From: Marchantia polymorpha subsp. ruderalis
Lineage: Eukaryota; Streptophyta; Marchantiopsida; Marchantiales; Marchantiaceae
Reading direction: 5' to 3'
DNA length: 64,000 nt
NCBI GenBank assembly: GCA_037833965.1
Contig: AP031351.1
Span: 27,106,501-27,170,500 of the forward strand
This document shows, piece after piece, positions 34,985 through 45,882 of the stretch. How positions within the stretch are numbered: position 1 is the stretch's first letter; every line of letters starts with the position of its first letter. The notes beneath the pieces are model-generated. The model was not told where the DNA came from. It ran no database searches and saw nothing but the letters and a program-made list of their open reading frames with translations. Position numbers and translations under genes: made by a program.

Positions 34985-35600
34985 TGATAGGTTTCCGTCT
35001 AGAACTTTCCACGGAGTAATAATATAGGTTAGAGAGTTGACTGTAATTCCTTAACATGAATGAAGGTGAGATTGTTGAGTTACCTCTTTATATTATTACT
35101 CAATCTTGGTATGAGAGTAATAATATAGATTAGAGAGGTGACTGAAATTCCTTGACATAAGTTAAAGTGAGATTGTTGAGTTACCTCTTTATATTATTAC
35201 TCAATCTTGGTATGAGAGTAATAATATAGATTAGAGAGTTGACTGAAATTCCTTGACATAAGTTAAAGCGAGATTGTTGAGTTAACTCTTTATATTATTA
35301 CTCAATTTTGGTATGAGAGTAATAATATAGATTAGAGAGTTGACTGAAATTCCTTGACATAAGTTAAAGTGAGATTGTGGAGTTAACTCTTTATATTATT
35401 ATTCTATCTTGATATGAGAGTAATAATATAAGTTAAAAAGTTGACTGAAATTCCTTGACATGAGTTAAGGTGAGATTGTTGAGTTAACTCTGTATATCAT
35501 TACTCTATCTTGATATGAAAGTTATAATATAGATTAGAGAGATGAGTGAAATTCCTTGACATGAGTTAAAGGGAGATTTTTGAGTTATTTCTATATATTA
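34985..35600 (+). repeat. ~101-bp tandem array of the 3'UTR/PPT/LTR-start junction
   Basis: Five to six units. GAGATTGTTGAG-type junctions occur at 35068, 35169, 35270, 35371, 35472 and 35573. Each unit has GAGTAATAATATAGATTAGAG, CCTTGACATAAGTTAAAG, GAGATTGTTGAGTTAACTC; this matches the last internal bases, the purine tract and the first bases of the Copia LTR. The true 3' LTR follows at 35752. Confidence 0.9.
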
Positions 35601-35751
35601 TTACTCTATCATGTAATGATTACGGCTTAGTTCTAGTTAATATTTGTTTAAAGAGAACATTCAATCAGGATTCTGTCTAGAACTCTCTGTTGAATAATAA
35701 TATAGGTCAGAGATGTTATTGAGACTCCTTAACGCAAGTTAAGGGGAAGAT

Positions 35752-36035
35752 TCTTGAGGTTAATTTTGGTTAAGGAGTTAACTTAGGTTAGTTAACCGAG
35801 GTTAACCGCATACGTAGCTATTTATAGCTTAGAGTGGTTGACTACCTTGGATATATATACCCTAAGGATGATAAGAAGACGATCACTTCAAGCATTCAAG
35901 TAGTTTACTCTCTAGTGTATTCATCCGTGGACGTAGCTCTTGAGGGTGAACAACGTGATACGTGTGTACTTTTGTATTTCTTGTATTGTTGGATTGGTAA
36001 AGTGTATTGATATATTTCTCGTGTTTTGCTTTACA
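35752..36035 (+). repeat. Copia-2 3' LTR
   Basis: Preceded by the purine tract AAGGGGAAGAT. Starts TCTTGAGGTTAA (expected TGTTGAGG with one change) and ends TTTACA. Contains GTGGACGTAGC and AGGGTGAACAAC. Confidence 0.9.
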
Positions 36036-36642
36036 TAGATTAATTAGATACAAAAATTCTGTTTCAAAATTTTTTTACGTTATATATTGTATATTTTTAT
36101 TATCCATTATCATTTGAAACGTTATAACCAAATATATGCCAAAATTTTAATTTTGAAGATTTATTATACATTTAATATTTTTTTTCAAACAGAATAATCA
36201 AAATTTAATGAAATCTTATATGTCAAAATATATTATATATATTATGGTATTATTTTAATTGAATCAGTATAAAAAATCAAGTCTTTATCTCGAAACCACA
36301 CTAACATCTACAATACAAATTCATTGCTATCATATATCCAAACTATTACAAAATATATATTTATTGGCTGTTGAGGTTTCTCAATCGGAAAAAAAAATTT
36401 TATTTATAACATCTATCTGTAAATTTCCATAAAATTATTTAATCCAAATCTTTTTCAAAATATCTGAAATATATTTTATCTTGTTAAAATGAAGAGCATA
36501 TTATGTTATTATATATGTACATTACATAATAGTTTATCTAACAATACATTTAGAGTCAAATAACAAAAAAAAATGCTCTGAATTGATTTGACAAAAAAAA
36601 TAATTTAGCATTAAAATTAACTTTAGTTTTTTTAGATTTAAC

Positions 36643-36668
36643 ATATATATATATATATATATATATAT
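36643..36668. repeat. (TA)n microsatellite
   Basis: Thirteen uninterrupted AT dinucleotides in AT-rich DNA. Confidence 0.95.
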
Positions 36669-37222
36669 TAACACATCATACAATAAATTGTACCAAATTT
36701 TTGCACAAAGCTCCTGTCATAATTGACTCAACATAATTTTTTTCCTAAAATTATAACTCAATGTTTATTATGAAATGGTATGAATGTTTGTTAAATCTAG
36801 ATATTAATACTGAAATAACGTTTATTATTGAATACATTATTTTTAGATCTAATTGCATCTACTATGATTCCATAAGCCTTTAAGGTCAAATTGTTTGTGA
36901 GTTGATAATCAAATTTGAAAATATTGACTTGCTTTTCACCTCAAATTGATGGAAAAAAATTTAATTTGCAGTCAAAAGTGAAAATCTTACTTTTTTGACC
37001 ACATTGCATATATTCTTTAAATTTCTTATTGTCAAATTGCTAATTCATCACAAGACTTTTTGGAAACTTTAAATATGACGTCATGATGTGACATTTAAGA
37101 TTTTTTCACGAAAATTCATCACACTTTTTTGGTTGCTTTGAAATTGTCATTTTTCCAACATGGTAAAAAATTGTCACTAGATTTCATTGCTGTATATTTT
37201 CAATTGCAAATCTAAATCAGTA

Positions 37223-37454
37223 TGGGAGCGGCTATTTTTCCCTCAATTTTTCTAATTATCCCTCATCCTAGCCTAATGAGCACTACTTCTCAACATTTAC
37301 CTTTGCCCGCAAAGATTATATCACGGAGCTCTAGTAAACATAGGATAGATGTGACTAATCACAGAGCTCTGTTCTGTAGGGTGGCCAATCATATAGCTCT
37401 GTTGAGTAAAATGAGGAATTATTACCCCAAACCGAGGGATAAGTAGCCCTCCCA
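37223..37454. mobile_element. MITE-like foldback element, ~232 bp
   Basis: The ends form imperfect terminal inverted repeats of about 25 bp: GGGAGCGGCTATTTTTCCCTC on the left, and GGGAGGGCTACTTATCCCTC from the complement of the right. Flanks TCAGTA and TCAATA may be a 6-bp target duplication with one change. The interior has no transposase. The superfamily cannot be assigned from this. Confidence 0.6.
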
Positions 37455-37747
37455 TCAATATGCACAGTAACAAAACTTTTTATCAAAGTCAACAGAAAAA
37501 CTATATGTTTCATCTGAACAAAAATACTATAGAATATTCAACTTAGGAAAACAACATACATGAATCACAAATTTTTTGTTACAAATATTATTCTAAGCTC
37601 TGGATGTATTCTGCTAGATTTTTTGTAACATTCATTAATGCATTAAACTCATCTAAACTAATCTAACGAAAGTATATCAACATTTGTAAATGCTTATATT
37701 TTAAATTATCTCAATATATGCTCAAAATAAAAGATGTTTCATAAGAT

Positions 37748-37857
37748 AAAAACAGATTTCCATAATAAACACAAGGTTAAGAATTTATTGAGCATATTAG
37801 TATAAAAATATGCTCAATAAATTCTTAACCTTGTTATTATTATGGAAATCTGTTTTT
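37748..37857. repeat. 51-bp-arm hairpin
   Basis: Arms 37748-37798 and 37807-37857 are complementary apart from a few bases near AACAC/ATAAC, with an 8-nt loop. Seventeen of the last bases of each arm (AATTTATTGAGCATATT) pair perfectly. Confidence 0.93.
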
Positions 37858-37891
37858 ACAAGAATGCTCTAAATTTAACAATTTTGCGCTC

Positions 37892-37894
<3 letters not shown>

Positions 37895-37927
<33 letters not shown>
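37895..37927. repeat. (TA)n microsatellite
   Basis: About 16 uninterrupted TA dinucleotides, shortly after the 51-bp hairpin. Confidence 0.95.
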
Positions 37928-37930
<3 letters not shown>

Positions 37931-40615
37931 ACATGAATTACACCATTCCAATGTCACAATTAATTATGTTTTGTACAAATAATTACTTTCACTTGAAAAT
38001 TCATTTGAGATAATATAATCAATAAGCACATCAAAACAAATTTTCAATATATTTTGGAAATAAATTTATATGATTTTTTCCAAATTTGATTCGAATTAAA
38101 TCTAATTTTTTTTCATATTCTAGATATTACACTTAAAATCTTAATTCAATATTTTTTTTCTTCAAGCTAAGGTGATGTTATATTTTATGAAAAAGAACAG
38201 AAGATGATTTCATTTGAATTATTACACAAAGTACAATTATTTATGATAACATTAAAGGTGTGATTTTTGTTAACTTAGGTGGTGTATACTGTGCAAGGTA
38301 TCATGAAAAGTCTAAGTGTTGGTATTCCACAAAACAACTCGATTACATTAGATTTAAACTTGGTTCAAGATAACCAACTTAATATTTGAGAGAGATTTCT
38401 TATATGTGACATTGTTTCATAGATTAATTTTAATACATATTATTATAAGGATGTACAAAGAGTTCATCAAAGTTTAAATTATATGGTAACATGGAAGTTA
38501 ACTACAACGAATCATTTCATGAACATATTGAAGTTAACATGCTAATGAGAGATTGTATTATAAGCTACCACTACTAGACAACAATTTTACATTTAAAGAT
38601 TATCCTATGATCTAGCCAGGCTTATTAGTCAACGACTATGCATAGCATAACATAGATCACTTATAGGTACAAACCGTACGTTAATGAATATGTGGACTTT
38701 CGTTTCAAGTACTATAGATATTCTATATGGGATTTGACAAAGTTTTGACTGCAATACAGTTAGTGATTCTTACCCATTAGATTTCATCGTTACTACCGGA
38801 TGGGGTGTCCTGAATGCTTTTGCCACATTACTTGCTTTCCTTTAGAAAAGAACGATGCTCGGAGAAATGAGGTATATTTTCACAGCAGGAGTATCTTCTC
38901 TATGCAAGTTCCAACTCCGCCACTCCTCCAAAATCCGGGCATTTGAAGACTCTGAGCCCTCCAAACTTGGCGATCTCATTATGGAGAAGGCGGCGGCATT
39001 GGATTCATAAATACTTTGAGCCGTACACGACCCACGAAATCTGGTTTCCGATGCAGAAGTGTATGATTCTTGCGTTTTCTTGCTGTGCACAGGGTTGGAT
39101 TCTATAGAGACTTCCAAATTCATCCATTCTAGAGCCGAAACAAAGCAGAGTGTGTCAGAGCGAGGTTTGAAATTGAAATTAGTAATCTTCGATTTAAACA
39201 TACTTAGACGCCAATATTATGTGCGGCCTTCTACAACAACAATTCGATATGCGTGGGATGTGGGCCGTGTAAACAAAAATGGACTGTATATTGCTTCCAG
39301 TGACTGTTGCTTAGTGAACCACCAAGCCCACGGCTTTCTGGACGTCAGATGTCGATACCTCCCCAATCATTATGTTGGAGAAGTGTTCGTGCATCGTCAA
39401 GTTTGGAAATGGGCGCTAGCAGATTAGACATCAGGTAGACATGAACTGACGTTGTCGGCTACGGTTGATGAGTCTCCTCACTCCCGCGTTCAGCGACATC
39501 TGAAGCGAAGCGTTTCCGTGTGGTCGAGTAAGGACATCACCATTCCAGCAACTATACCCAAACTGACAAGAAATGACTAGAATTATCATGAGTCTTTTCT
39601 CATGCCGATGAGATACGGGAAGTTGCAGAGCAGTCCTGCGTAGCCGAGCCAGCCTCGCTAAACTTTATCGCGTTACAGCACGTCCGGATGATGCTCTACT
39701 GCTCTGGGCACGAAGGGCAAAAGATTTCGAAAATCCGAGCAGACAGGATTCGCATCACCCAAGACGTCTGTCTCCTGTTCTCATGCTGCCGAGGCTCAGG
39801 GCCCGCGTGTGCGCTACAAGACGAGAGGAAAAGCCAACTTCATCCAAAACCTTGACAAGAAGAGCGGACGCCCGAAGAAGCTTCTTCGCTGCTTCGACGC
39901 GAGCCATGTGCAAACGAACAACGCACGAGGCATCAACGATCGGGTCGTAGACAGGACTCGACGGCCCCTCGGCGATACCGTGTTTCCTGCCTCAGAGGGG
40001 TTTGACTCGGAATGCCTGCCTGCCTGCCAGTCGGGCCTGGCGACCGTGTCGAGACTTTTGACGAGGAGACGAACTCGGTGATTGACCGAGGCCAACGGGC
40101 CGCAGGCAGCCGGGCAGACAAGCGGAGCCGGAGCAGAGCACGACGACAAATGGAAGGCCGACGGAAGGAAGAATAGTCTGTAAATAAAGCGGGGTCAGCC
40201 GACATGGTCCCGCTTGCTCGCTGGCGGGCTGGCTGGCTGGAGGTTCGGCAACGGGCATCAGGGCGGGCTCCGGACTCGTGTCGGGCGCTGGCTTTGGACG
40301 GGAGCGAAAAGTCCGCGGGCCACGCAGCGACGAAGAAGCCGGGAGCGGGAGCGGGCGCGGGGGTGGCCTTTTGACATCGTGGACCGGGCGCCGGTGGAGG
40401 AGGGGGAGGGAATAACAGCTCGGCAAGGCTAGAAACGACGCAGTAAATGCGAGGGGCCGCTGAGCGGATTTCCAGAAGCGAGCGAGGAGTACGGCGGCGA
40501 AGAGGCCTTGCGGCGAAGCGCAGGGCCTCCGGAAGATAAGTTTGCGTCAGACGAGTCGGATCTCCGACACCCCTCCTGGGCCCGTGCAGGGCAGCGGTCT
40601 GAAGTTCTGCACGCT

Positions 40616-40644
40616 GGGCGGGCGGGCGGGCGGGCGGGCGGGCG
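40616..40644. repeat. (GGGC)n microsatellite
   Basis: About seven GGGC units; every repeat offers a G3 run. Confidence 0.95.
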
Positions 40645-40957
40645 TCGGGTCAGATCCTGACTCAGGAAAAAGTCAAGCCCGAGCCAGCGCTCTTCTCCCT
40701 CCGCAGTGCCCTCCTGCGAATCATGCCTCGGGCTTCGGCATTCCTCTGCGGAATCATAATGGGTCGCTCCACCCCCGGCCCCGCCCGCCGAACCTGGCCT
40801 CCAGGCCAGTTCGACACGCGCTGCATGACCTGTTGTTCGCCCCGGGTTCTCGCCGTGCTGCAGCGGCGTGAACGAGCGAGCGTCCCCCCGTCCCCCCCGT
40901 CCCACCCTCCCTTGCGCTCCCTCTTCGCTCTCGGCAAGTGGGCAGCGGGCATCGATT

Positions 40958-41057
40958 GAGGAGCAGCAGCAGGAGAAGGAGGAGGAGGAGGAGGAGGGAA
41001 GGAAGGAGAGAGAGAGAGAGAGGGAGAGGGGGAGAGAGAGAGAGAGAGGAGGGAGGT
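40958..41057 (+). repeat. Purine tract with GAG, GGAA and (GA)n
   Basis: Almost pure A/G for about 90 bases, including (GGA)n and two (GA)n runs, about 640 bp upstream of the RIN4 start codon. Confidence 0.9.
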
Positions 41058-41261
41058 GCAGGTGCGCAAGCGAGGCAGAGGAGAGGGCAGAGGGCAGAGG
41101 AGGGGGAGGGCGAAGCGAAGCTCTCCGAGGTTCGTTGGGCTCTCAAGTGGCAGTGGAAAATCCCGGAAACGAGCATTCCCCTGCTTGACAGCTCTGTCGA
41201 TTTGGACCTCGGCGTCGTCGGTCCGGCTCGGACCTTGGTTGAACTGGATCCCCCGAGGACG

Positions 41262-41333
41262 AGGAGGAGGAGGAGGTGGAGGAGGAGGGAGGGTGGTGGA
41301 GGAGGAGGAGGAGGAGGTGGGACGCTCTGAGGC
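41262..41333 (+). repeat. (GGA)n tract
   Basis: Repeated GAGGAGGAGG with few interruptions, 360-430 bp upstream of the RIN4 start codon. Confidence 0.9.
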
Positions 41334-41693
41334 ATGTTAGCAATTGCTGCGTGCTGAGTTCGACCTCTGCTCGTTGTGGCGCAGTGCAGTGCGTGTTCAG
41401 GATCGCAGACCAGGCGGGGACAGACGGACTGACAGCCTTCGGCGCCAGTCGGTACATGGGCGTAAGAGATTGAGTAGACGACGGATGCTCGGATTCAAGA
41501 CATAAAATCTCTTCGGGTAACGTTGGGACCTCCTCCGAGTACATCCACGACAAGAACGACACCATCAACTACTAGTACTAGTACTACTACCACTACCACT
41601 ACTACTACTACTGCCACCACTAGTGCTGTTAGTCAGCAAGTGCGTGCACGATTCGGGTGCTAGACGAGCAGACTGACTGCCTGACTGGACGCG

Positions 41694-42629
41694 ATGGCTC
41701 GGAGTACTCATGTGCCGAAGTTTGGAAACTGGGATGCCAACGATCATATGCCCTACACCGCGGTTTTTGACCATGCCCGTACCGGGAGAGGTAAACCTGT
41801 CAATCCGAATGATCCCAGCGAAAATCCTGAGATGTTCGGGGGAAGTAGAACCAATGGCGCTGCCCCTGGGAGGCGAATTTTTAACCCTAACGATCCCGAG
41901 GACATGGATGCTTCAGATCTGCATCAGGAGAGACGTGGCACGGGGAACCGAGACTCAGGCAATTCGCGGGCGCAGCAGCAGCAAGCTGTAGCCGCACCAC
42001 CCAGGAGCGGCCAAGAGCCCCAGGCACGCAGGCCGGTAGCAGCCATTCCCGCACAGGGACCACATGCCGAGGCCCGGAGTAACCAGATGCCCAGCCGAGC
42101 ACCGCCGACTGATCACACGAAGCGCCCCGGTAATAGAGAGAGTGTTGGACTCGATCGCAACATGGACAGTGCTTCGACCAGCTTTTCTGCTGATCAGTCT
42201 CCCTCTCACCCGACCGGTAATCAGGCTCGAAAAACAGCCACAGGTATGCTGGGCGGCGCCTCGCCCGCCCACGACAGCAGTCGCGGGAGGAGGTCGACGG
42301 GCGAGGAGCAGGCCGTTGCTCCGTCCACCCCCACGAGACAAACTCGTCTTCGAACTGGAAACTCTAAACCGGAAGATAGCGCCCAAAACGGGGCAGCGGC
42401 TTTGCCGCGGTTCGGTGCGTGGAATGCTCAGGATCCAGGGTCAGGGGACGGTTTCACGGTGATTTTTAACAATGCCAGAAATGAGCGGAGGGCGGGAGGG
42501 CCCGTCCGCATTCCTCAGCCGAACGACAATTCGAACGACGGCGATCTGTACAACCAACAGAACATGCTCAAGACGCGTGACCCCAATAGGAGATGGTTTT
42601 GCTGCTTTTCGCCGACTGTGAATGCGTAA
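41694..42629 (+). CDS. RIN4: RIN4-like protein with two NOI domains
   Basis: RIN4 is a plasma-membrane immune regulator of land plants, targeted by bacterial effectors and guarded by NLR receptors in flowering plants. The 311-residue single-exon frame has an N-terminal NOI motif VPKFGNW (residues 7-13, followed by MPYTAVFDHAR) and a C-terminal one LPRFGAW (237-243, followed by GFTVIFNNAR). Both fit the VPxFGxW type of motif cut by AvrRpt2. Thr255 in GFTVIF is at the place of the phosphorylated Thr166 of Arabidopsis RIN4. The end RRWFCCFSP carries a Cys pair (about 303-304) where RIN4 is acylated for membrane anchoring. The middle is disordered, rich in Gln, Pro, Ser and Arg. NPNDP is repeated after the first NOI. 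Expected length is about 200-300 residues, so this is slightly long. The start has no rival in-frame ATG upstream nearby. Confidence 0.93.
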   Translation: MARSTHVPKFGNWDANDHMPYTAVFDHARTGRGKPVNPNDPSENPEMFGGSRTNGAAPGRRIFNPNDPEDMDASDLHQERRGTGNRDSGNSRAQQQQAVAAPPRSGQEPQARRPVAAIPAQGPHAEARSNQMPSRAPPTDHTKRPGNRESVGLDRNMDSASTSFSADQSPSHPTGNQARKTATGMLGGASPAHDSSRGRRSTGEEQAVAPSTPTRQTRLRTGNSKPEDSAQNGAAALPRFGAWNAQDPGSGDGFTVIFNNARNERRAGGPVRIPQPNDNSNDGDLYNQQNMLKTRDPNRRWFCCFSPTVNA

Positions 42630-44618
42630 GAAAGTGCAACTTGTCAGCCAGTTGGATGCACCCCCGTGCAATTCGTTCCAATTGGTCGCAGCATAGAGAA
42701 ATTACGAACATGGCGGTACCGGCCGACCGTGTCATATTTGGAGAGTGGTTTACCCTGCTCACTTGAAAGGAGTGAGGTCCAATTGTATCCGCTCTGAGGT
42801 CCTTCAACTTCGTTCTTTACAGAAAGAGCAGGAGTCGACTCCCTCCGTTGTATACACCAAATTAGCATCAACTACGAATTCTGGTGGAAGGAACCCTAAG
42901 TGGAGGTACTCCTTCCTGGGAGGTGGGATGCCACCTTCTTGTTCTGGTTACTAAATGACCTGATCTATTTCCGTAGGGGTTTCTCTCTGTGGTATATTTG
43001 GCTTGCAAGGGATGGGGAGGTGCTGGAATCACCACTTTAGATCAGAGAACCATCTGTAAGTAGATCTAGATGACAAACGATAGTGTAAGAAAATTGATCT
43101 GGGACTAAATTCAGACTTAACATGGATAGAGTGAGAGGCAAGACGCTTTGCTCGTGGAATTTGATGTTAGCTGTGGTGCCAGACGGCTCGTTCTGTTCTG
43201 TGCATCCGGAACGATAGGAAAGTCAGTGTAATCTAAATGTCAGTATTAATTGGTTGCAAAAGAGGCGGCCGGAGGCTTTTTTCGAGGAATAATATGCCTT
43301 CAGGCCACTCAGGTATTTGATGTAAATGACGCCAACTGCATGAAGTGAGCGTCCGGTTTTTTGATGCTTGAAAGTAAAGTATTGTTTCTTTCTGTTCTCT
43401 TCACACATCGTTATCCGCTAGTTGCTAGGGTTGAATGCATCTCCTGTCAGTTAGATGGGCAGCTGCCATTGCTTCTGAGAATGAGCGCGATATATTTTGG
43501 TCGGGATACTCTGCCTCCACGCGCCACATAGCAAGAGTTTCACGCTGCGAAGTGGTGTAAGTGTGAATCGGGGAATATTCCAGCTCTTGTTATCCTATGC
43601 TATTTGAGAACTTCAGGTTCTTAATACGGCAGTTGACAGTTTCCAAACATTCGTTTCTATATGAGCGTCACAAGAAGCTTCTTTACAATAAGCCTTCTGA
43701 TGGTACTTCGAGGCACAGAGCGAGCTGAGCGGCAATGTTAAGACGACGAACTTTTGTCTGGTCGGTTTTTGGCGGCTACATGTAAAGAGAATGTGATCAC
43801 CTTCGCGGTCAGAACTTAAACTTCTTGACGTTCAACTGGCAGGTCAGTTTAGCTGATGTGACTCTTACAAAGATCCGGTGTGTACGGGTCATCGCTCGAT
43901 ACATCGTTGGACTTCAACTGATAACCTTCTTCTTCTGACTCCATCTGCTATCCTTATTCAGTTAGCTGTGGGCCTTTGCTTTGCTGCTGCGATATGTTTT
44001 GTAGCCTGAAATATTTACTCTTCATGACTTGCATCTTCTTTCATGGAAGAGATTCGAAAATTTCATGATTCTCGATCTTTCTCTCGATGTTTCCCGCAAC
44101 GTCATGTTATGCTCGAGCAAGAGCGACCAACAGACTGCTAAGCGATCTGTACGTAACATATCTTGAGAATGATACGTGCGTTACTCCTATTCCACTCTAC
44201 CACATCGACTGGAACAAAGCCCAGAAATTGCTCTCTTGTTATAGTAGTGTACTGTCCATATAAATATAACGGCATCGGATGCTCGAGCAGTGCAGATGCT
44301 CTAGATAGTGATTGGAATAGAAGTTAGTTGTATGATTTCAGATTAATCTACTCATTGGATTCAACTCTTTGATTTACCATGTAACTTTTTCTGGTAAGTC
44401 AGTCTTCATGTCGGGGTTTACATCAGGTTTTTGTGTTGATGTCTATCAGTAAATTGTTTGTCCTGTGGTTGCACATTTGTTACCTTTTCTGCATTTTACT
44501 TGGATCAGATTTGCACCTCCTGTGCTGAAGTTGAGCAAAGCATACTGTCGAAGAATTCTAGCAATTTGTTTTGTTCTCAATGTTAACTGTAAGTTTTACC
44601 GTGTTGCATTGTAGAGAA
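42630..44618. other. Intergenic DNA between RIN4 and the next gene
   Basis: Nothing recognised. It should contain the RIN4 3' UTR and the upstream region or 5' UTR introns of the next gene. Confidence 0.5.
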
Positions 44619-44857
44619 ATGGCGACCATTTTTGGCATGACTTATTTCGGAGATCCTGAAACGCTCCTCCATGCCCAGCGGCGCCCAGTTTCTGTAACTT
44701 TGAAGGATGTTCCGAAGAATAAGTACATAGATTTGTTTCGGCAAAAAGGACGTAAACATCTGAACGAAGATTCTCTGAGAAGAGCTTTGCTGCCCGAGAT
44801 ATTCACAGACGCTGTTGGTAGGCTTCTCAGTCCAGCTGAGTACGACTTGATGTTGAG
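44619..44857 (+). CDS. First coding exon of a probable axonemal protein
   Basis: The frame starts at ATG (MATIFGMTYFGDPETLLHAQ), runs through RRALLPEIFTDAVGRLLSPAEYD, and ends at a good donor (TTGAG|GTATGA), leaving phase 2. Composition and codon use look genuinely coding. The PAEYDLML end resembles the first helix of an EF-hand pair. I do not recognise the family with certainty. The downstream exons at 50471-52029 on the same strand may belong to the same transcript, which would then have a long intron; the joining exons were not found. Confidence 0.55.
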
Positions 44858-45844
44858 GTATGAAGTGTCCGTGGTGTGTTAGCTACGGTGTAGCTTCTTA
44901 GTAGGTTGGGTTATGCATAGAAGATATGCAAGTCTTTTTATCGAGCCTTGCAGATGGTTTCTTACAACGTATGTGAGCTTGTTCAGCGGACGTCGGAACG
45001 CCTGTTTGACTGACAGTGCCTTTGCACTGGTTCTAACCATGTCCAATAGTTGTCTTTTAAACGTGTTTTTGTTTCGATGGATTGTGACTGCTTGCTTGGA
45101 TTGCTTGGATTGTGACTGCTTGCTACCTGATGCTTGCTGAGGTGCTCGAAATAGTCGTATATCTTCATAGGCTGAAGTTAATGAGAAGATCACAGAAACC
45201 ACCCAGACTCAAACTGCCAGTCAATATCTGCTCTCTGGTCTTTCTGGACGTGAAGGTGCCCACGTTATGAATCATCCAACTGCGTTTGCGAGCACATTAT
45301 AGATTTCTAGGCAAGACCACTGGATAACGAGTTTATCCAGTCGACAGCCTGGATGTGGCATCTTGGCATCAACATTCCTATCGCGTGTCGTAAAATCTTG
45401 CATATCTTTGCAACACTCATTCTTGGCGTAGGATCTATAACATGCCTGGATTTTACCTCTCTCACTAAAGGTGCAAGGTATTATTCAAACAGAAATGTAT
45501 GATTCACGGCGATGCTGGCATGGTCAGTGAGCAGAATTCTCACACAGGATGCTGTCTTCGAGTAAAAGTCGTTCTTTGATGGTTTACATTGCTCGTAGTT
45601 CAGGTTTGTGGTTTGTGTTTTAGTTATGTTCAGACGATGAGGGTTATTGGGGAATAATCATGCTACAGGTCTCGCCAGTGGTGGTTACCTGCAATCTGTG
45701 TATGTGATATAATATGATGAATGCCGATGTCAGTATGCTGATACACTATCAGGAGTCCCCCCTCCTTTTGTTCTTAAGTATTTTGATTGTGGGGAGTTAG
45801 AGGGAGGACTTCCTGTAATGCTACGGGTTTGCGTGGCTGCTTGT

Positions 45845-45882
45845 TGGTAACACCTGTAGTCTATTGACTACAGGTGTTACCA
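45845..45882. repeat. Perfect 17-bp hairpin
   Basis: TGGTAACACCTGTAGTC, loop TATT, then the exact complement. Too short and strong to be chance alone in this window; no T-run follows to suggest a terminator. Confidence 0.95.

Larger units (their letters stand above)
22689..36035 (+). mobile_element. Copia-2: Ty1/copia element split by a gypsy insertion
   Basis: 5' LTR (22689-22978), GC-rich leader, gag, integrase, RT, RNase H and 3' LTR (35752-36035), interrupted in gag by a 6-kb minus-strand gypsy element. Removing the insert and one target copy restores continuity of gag at the KQVEEY motif. It is related to Copia-1 (same domain spacing and motifs) but has different LTRs that share the U5 signature. 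Many stops and frameshifts are present. No matching target duplication was found (flanks CTGCCGG and TAGATTA), partly because its left side abuts another Copia fragment. Confidence 0.88.
36036..38880. other. AT-rich intergenic DNA
   Basis: No gene found. Contains two long TA microsatellites, a MITE-like foldback and a long hairpin, listed separately. Confidence 0.65.
38881..41693 (+). other. GC-rich upstream region and 5' leader of RIN4
   Basis: GC content rises sharply from about 39.6 kb. No motif-bearing coding frame was found, and the frames present on both strands are products of low-complexity GC-rich sequence. It holds a (GGGC)7 run, long purine tracts and a TAC-repeat cluster (about 41570-41620) just before the RIN4 start. 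Likely promoter and long 5' UTR, possibly with an intron that I cannot place. Confidence 0.5.

Noticed and set aside
34985..35600. CRISPR-like array
   Set aside because: Regular ~101-bp spacing, but the whole unit repeats with no unique spacers, and it is part of a plant retrotransposon.
39059..39427. 122-codon + frame
   Set aside because: The opposite strand is also open (38842-39201). No family resemblance was found, so it was left as intergenic.
40754..41335. 193-codon minus-strand frame with long Leu, Ser and Pro runs
   Set aside because: It is the antisense reading of GA, GGA and GGGC repeats upstream of RIN4. The residue runs follow from the repeats, and no domain is visible.
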